Below, piece by piece: positions 20,336 to 22,312 of a stretch of 22,312 bases of DNA. The stretch covers positions 1-22,312 of the forward strand of contig JAFZRR010000026.1 in the NCBI GenBank assembly GCA_017619815.1. The letters run 5' to 3'. Numbering within the stretch: the stretch's first letter is position 1; the number at the start of each line of letters is the position of its first letter. The notes below the pieces were generated by a model. The model was given only the letters and a program-made list of their open reading frames with translations. It made no database searches and had not been told where the DNA came from. The translations under genes were made by a program, and so were the position numbers. This DNA comes from Bacilli bacterium (GTDB taxonomy: Bacteria; Bacillota_I; Bacilli_A; RFN20; CAG-826).

Positions 20336-22117
20336 ATGTGTGGAATTGTTGGAGCAGTGGGGATTAATAATCCTCGCGATTACGCCCTTAAAGGACTAAA
20401 GATGCTCGAGTACCGCGGATATGATTCCGCAGGTGTTGGCTTTTTAGATCAGGGCATCAAAATTTATAAGGATGTTGGTTCTCCTGAACATTTAGGAGAT
20501 ATTTTGCCAACCGAAATTAAAACCGATACCATTATTGGCCATACCAGATGGGCAACTCACGGTATGCCAAGTAAAGAAAATTCCCATCCACACATTTCCG
20601 CGCAAAGAAAGATTGCTTTGGTCCATAATGGTGTTATTGAAAACGCTCATGATATTAAAGTTTTTCTAAAAGAAAAAGGATATAGTTTCTATTCCAAAAC
20701 TGATACCGAATTGGTGGTCAATCTTTTGGAATATTACTATTTCGAATATAAAGACATGATTCAAGCTCTCATCAAAGTGAGATCTATTTTAGATGGAAGC
20801 TATGCTTTGGTCATTGTTAGTGAAGATCATCCTGGAACATTATTTATGCTCAAGAAAGGTTCTCCTTTGTTAATTGGAAAAGGAAACGGCTTCAATTTAG
20901 TGGCATCTGATGCTTCTCCAATGATTAACTTCACCAATGAATTTGTCGATTTAGATGATTACGATTTCGGTTATATCAATAAAGACGAAATAAGAATCTT
21001 TGATAAAGATAGTAAAGAAGTGAATAAACCAATAATTCATAAAGATGTCGAACTCATCTCTCATGATTTAAAAGGCTATCCTCACTATATGCTTAAGGAA
21101 ATTGAAGAAATTGATGAAGTGGTGAAGAGACTAGTCTCAAATTATTATCAAGATAATAAATATATCTTTGATGATAATCTTATTAAAGATCTAAAAGAAT
21201 CCGATCACATCATGTTCTTAGGATGTGGCACTTCCTATCATGCTTCTTTAGTGGGTGGAAGATTATTCGAAAACATCAACAACATCTCTACAAGTAAATA
21301 TATCGCAAGCGAATGGGCTTTCCATCCAACATTCCCAGGACAAAAACCATTTGTCATTTTAATTTCTCAATCTGGTGAAACCGCGGACCTCATTCATTGC
21401 ATGAACGTTATTAAAGAAAAGAAAATTCGTTCCTTATTAATAACAAATACACCTGGATGCACATTATCCAAAGGTGTAACATACACACTCCAATTGTACG
21501 CGGGTGTAGAAATATCCGTTGCATCCACGAAAGCATACGCCGCACAGGTGGCGTTACTTGCCTTACTCGCAGGTGCGATTAATAAAGATCCAAAAATCGT
21601 GGAAGATTTAAAAGGTACAGTTAAAGTTATTGAAAACATCCAAAAGACTTTAAAAGAACCTATCGCTCAAATCGCTGAAGAAATAAAAGATAATGAGCAC
21701 GTTTTCTTCTTAGGTAGAAGCTTTGACTATTTCCTTTCCTTAGAAGCTTCGCTTAAACTAAAAGAAATTAGTTATATTCATTCAGAAGCTTATCCTGGTG
21801 GCGAACTTAAACATGGTCCAATCGCTTTAATTAAAGAAGGTTTGCCAGTCATTGTTTTCATCACTGATCCAATTACCGCTTCCAGTATGAGAAGCAACAT
21901 TGAAGAAGTGAAGTCTCGTGGCGCTAAAGTATATGTTATTTCCACAAAAGATTTAGCGATTCCAAAAGACACCTTAATAGTGGAAAATTATCCATATTAC
22001 TTATCAAGCGTCGCTATTTCTTCAATCGCATTCTATCTCGCATATTATGTCTCTTTGAAGAAAGGTTATAACGTTGATAAACCACACAATTTAGCGAAAT
22101 CCGTAACCGTGGAATAA
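20336..22117 (+). CDS. glmS: Glutamine--fructose-6-phosphate aminotransferase (isomerizing)
   Basis: A 593-residue enzyme that makes glucosamine-6-phosphate from fructose-6-phosphate and glutamine, the first step to UDP-GlcNAc for peptidoglycan. The N-terminal glutaminase starts with Cys2 (MCGIVGAVG), followed by LEYRGYDSAG and HTRWATHG. Two SIS sugar-isomerase domains follow, with GCGTSYHAS, SQSGETADL, VASTKAYAAQ and EASLKLKEISYIHSEAYPGGELKHGPIALI. The C-terminus is the canonical LAKSVTVE. It starts two bases after the glnA stop with no ribosome site, so translation is coupled. There is no room for the glmS ribozyme found upstream in many Firmicutes, so control is presumably through the glnA promoter. 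Confidence 0.96.
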   Translation: MCGIVGAVGINNPRDYALKGLKMLEYRGYDSAGVGFLDQGIKIYKDVGSPEHLGDILPTEIKTDTIIGHTRWATHGMPSKENSHPHISAQRKIALVHNGVIENAHDIKVFLKEKGYSFYSKTDTELVVNLLEYYYFEYKDMIQALIKVRSILDGSYALVIVSEDHPGTLFMLKKGSPLLIGKGNGFNLVASDASPMINFTNEFVDLDDYDFGYINKDEIRIFDKDSKEVNKPIIHKDVELISHDLKGYPHYMLKEIEEIDEVVKRLVSNYYQDNKYIFDDNLIKDLKESDHIMFLGCGTSYHASLVGGRLFENINNISTSKYIASEWAFHPTFPGQKPFVILISQSGETADLIHCMNVIKEKKIRSLLITNTPGCTLSKGVTYTLQLYAGVEISVASTKAYAAQVALLALLAGAINKDPKIVEDLKGTVKVIENIQKTLKEPIAQIAEEIKDNEHVFFLGRSFDYFLSLEASLKLKEISYIHSEAYPGGELKHGPIALIKEGLPVIVFITDPITASSMRSNIEEVKSRGAKVYVISTKDLAIPKDTLIVENYPYYLSSVAISSIAFYLAYYVSLKKGYNVDKPHNLAKSVTVE

Positions 22118-22137
22118 TAAAGAATAAATAAGAAATA

Positions 22138-22165
22138 GACGGGAAAAATTAAATCCCGTTTTTTC
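22138..22165 (+). terminator. Terminator of glnA-glmS
   Basis: Stem ACGGGA/TCCCGT with a 9-base AT loop, followed by a run of six Ts. Confidence 0.85.
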
Positions 22166-22189
22166 TTTTACAAATTTGCATTTTTAGTA

Positions 22190-22217
22190 TTGACACCACT
22201 ATACCTCGTGATATGAT
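22190..22217 (+). promoter_or_regulatory. Promoter of the padR-like gene
   Basis: TTGACA (22190-22195), 16-base spacer, TATGAT (22212-22217). AAAGGTGG (22228-22235) is the ribosome site, 6 bases before the ATG. Confidence 0.7.
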
Positions 22218-22224
22218 GTATATC
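22210..22224. promoter_or_regulatory. Candidate PadR operator
   Basis: GATAT-GATGT-ATATC is a perfect 5-bp inverted repeat covering the -10 box. TCGTGA occurs on both sides of it in direct orientation. Its position suits autorepression. Confidence 0.45.
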
Positions 22225-22241
22225 GTGAAAGGTGGTATCGT

Positions 22242-22312
22242 ATGGATGCTCAATTAAGAAGAGGTGTGCTAGACGTCTGTGTCCTAGCCGCGATCAAAAA
22301 CGAAGATTCATA
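22242..22312 (+). CDS. PadR family transcriptional regulator, N-terminal fragment
   Basis: Only 23 codons are inside the window. MDAQLRRGVLDVCVLAAIKNEDS matches the start of PadR-family winged-helix repressors, which typically begin 'MnaQlkkGvLelcvLall...' and continue into the DNA-binding wing. It has its own strong promoter, a clear ribosome site and a palindrome over its -10 box, all consistent with autoregulation. PadR genes are often followed by membrane or transporter genes they control; none can be seen here because the window ends. Confidence 0.75.
   Translation, partial: MDAQLRRGVLDVCVLAAIKNEDS

Noticed and set aside
20334..20336. glmS ribozyme upstream of glmS
   Set aside because: Only two bases separate glnA from glmS, so there is no leader to hold one.
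1..22312. Insertion sequences, prophage genes, CRISPR arrays
   Set aside because: No transposase, integrase, phage structural gene or repeat-spacer array was found on either strand.

Overview
The window looks like a chromosomal segment of an AT-rich, low-GC Gram-positive bacterium. The gene set points to an uncultured Bacilli, Erysipelotrichia or Mollicutes-like gut lineage, but taxonomy is inferred from gene content only. The standard genetic code fits: Trp is TGG in every gene read here, TGA ends the TadB-like gene, and the tRNA-Trp has a CCA anticodon. The genes are typical of a monoderm cell: lipoprotein signal, GlnR-type sites, LicD, a CrtO-like acyltransferase and strong AGGAGG ribosome sites.

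Layout. 1-3937: a multi-TM protein with an acidic Pro/Glu tail, a strong terminator, two tandem CNNM/CorC-type Mg2+ transporter genes one base apart, and a 55-residue single-pass protein. A bidirectional terminator separates these from a reverse-strand guanylate kinase (3957-4511). 4691-9306: a tightly overlapped eight-gene operon for a reduced Tad-like (type IVc) pilus or secretion machine. It encodes a small HTH-like protein, a lipoprotein, a TadE-like protein, a CpaF/TadA ATPase, TadB- and TadC-like membrane proteins, a second TadE-like protein, and a 58-residue pilin-like peptide directly before the terminator. 9393-9881: acpP and a tRNA-Asn/tRNA-Glu pair. 9870-10500: a small accessory pocket with a PBECR-like putative nuclease, a palindromic divergent control region and a structured RNA ending in a terminator-like hairpin.

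10537-17675: cell-envelope decoration genes. They encode an acyltransferase-3 protein overlapping an exported alpha/beta hydrolase, a convergent LicD transferase, a NUDIX hydrolase with an HSL-type hydrolase, tRNA-Trp, and a GT8-PlsC fusion coupled to a CrtO-like acyltransferase. 17700-18791 is a reverse-strand DUF2804 protein. 19008-22117 is a glnA-glmS operon, where the glutamine maker is followed by the first glutamine-consuming enzyme of amino-sugar synthesis, preceded by two GlnR-like inverted repeats. The window ends inside a PadR-family regulator gene with its own promoter and a candidate operator.

Two themes run through the window. Several genes (gmk, NUDIX, the PBECR-like gene, licD, the 55-residue protein) have no Shine-Dalgarno site but have a -10-like hexamer 6-8 bases before the ATG, suggesting leaderless mRNAs beside ordinary SD-led operons. 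The best candidates for undescribed biology are the compact Tad-like locus with its tiny divergent pilin and the structured RNA at 10376-10489, part of which resembles a cobalamin riboswitch core.
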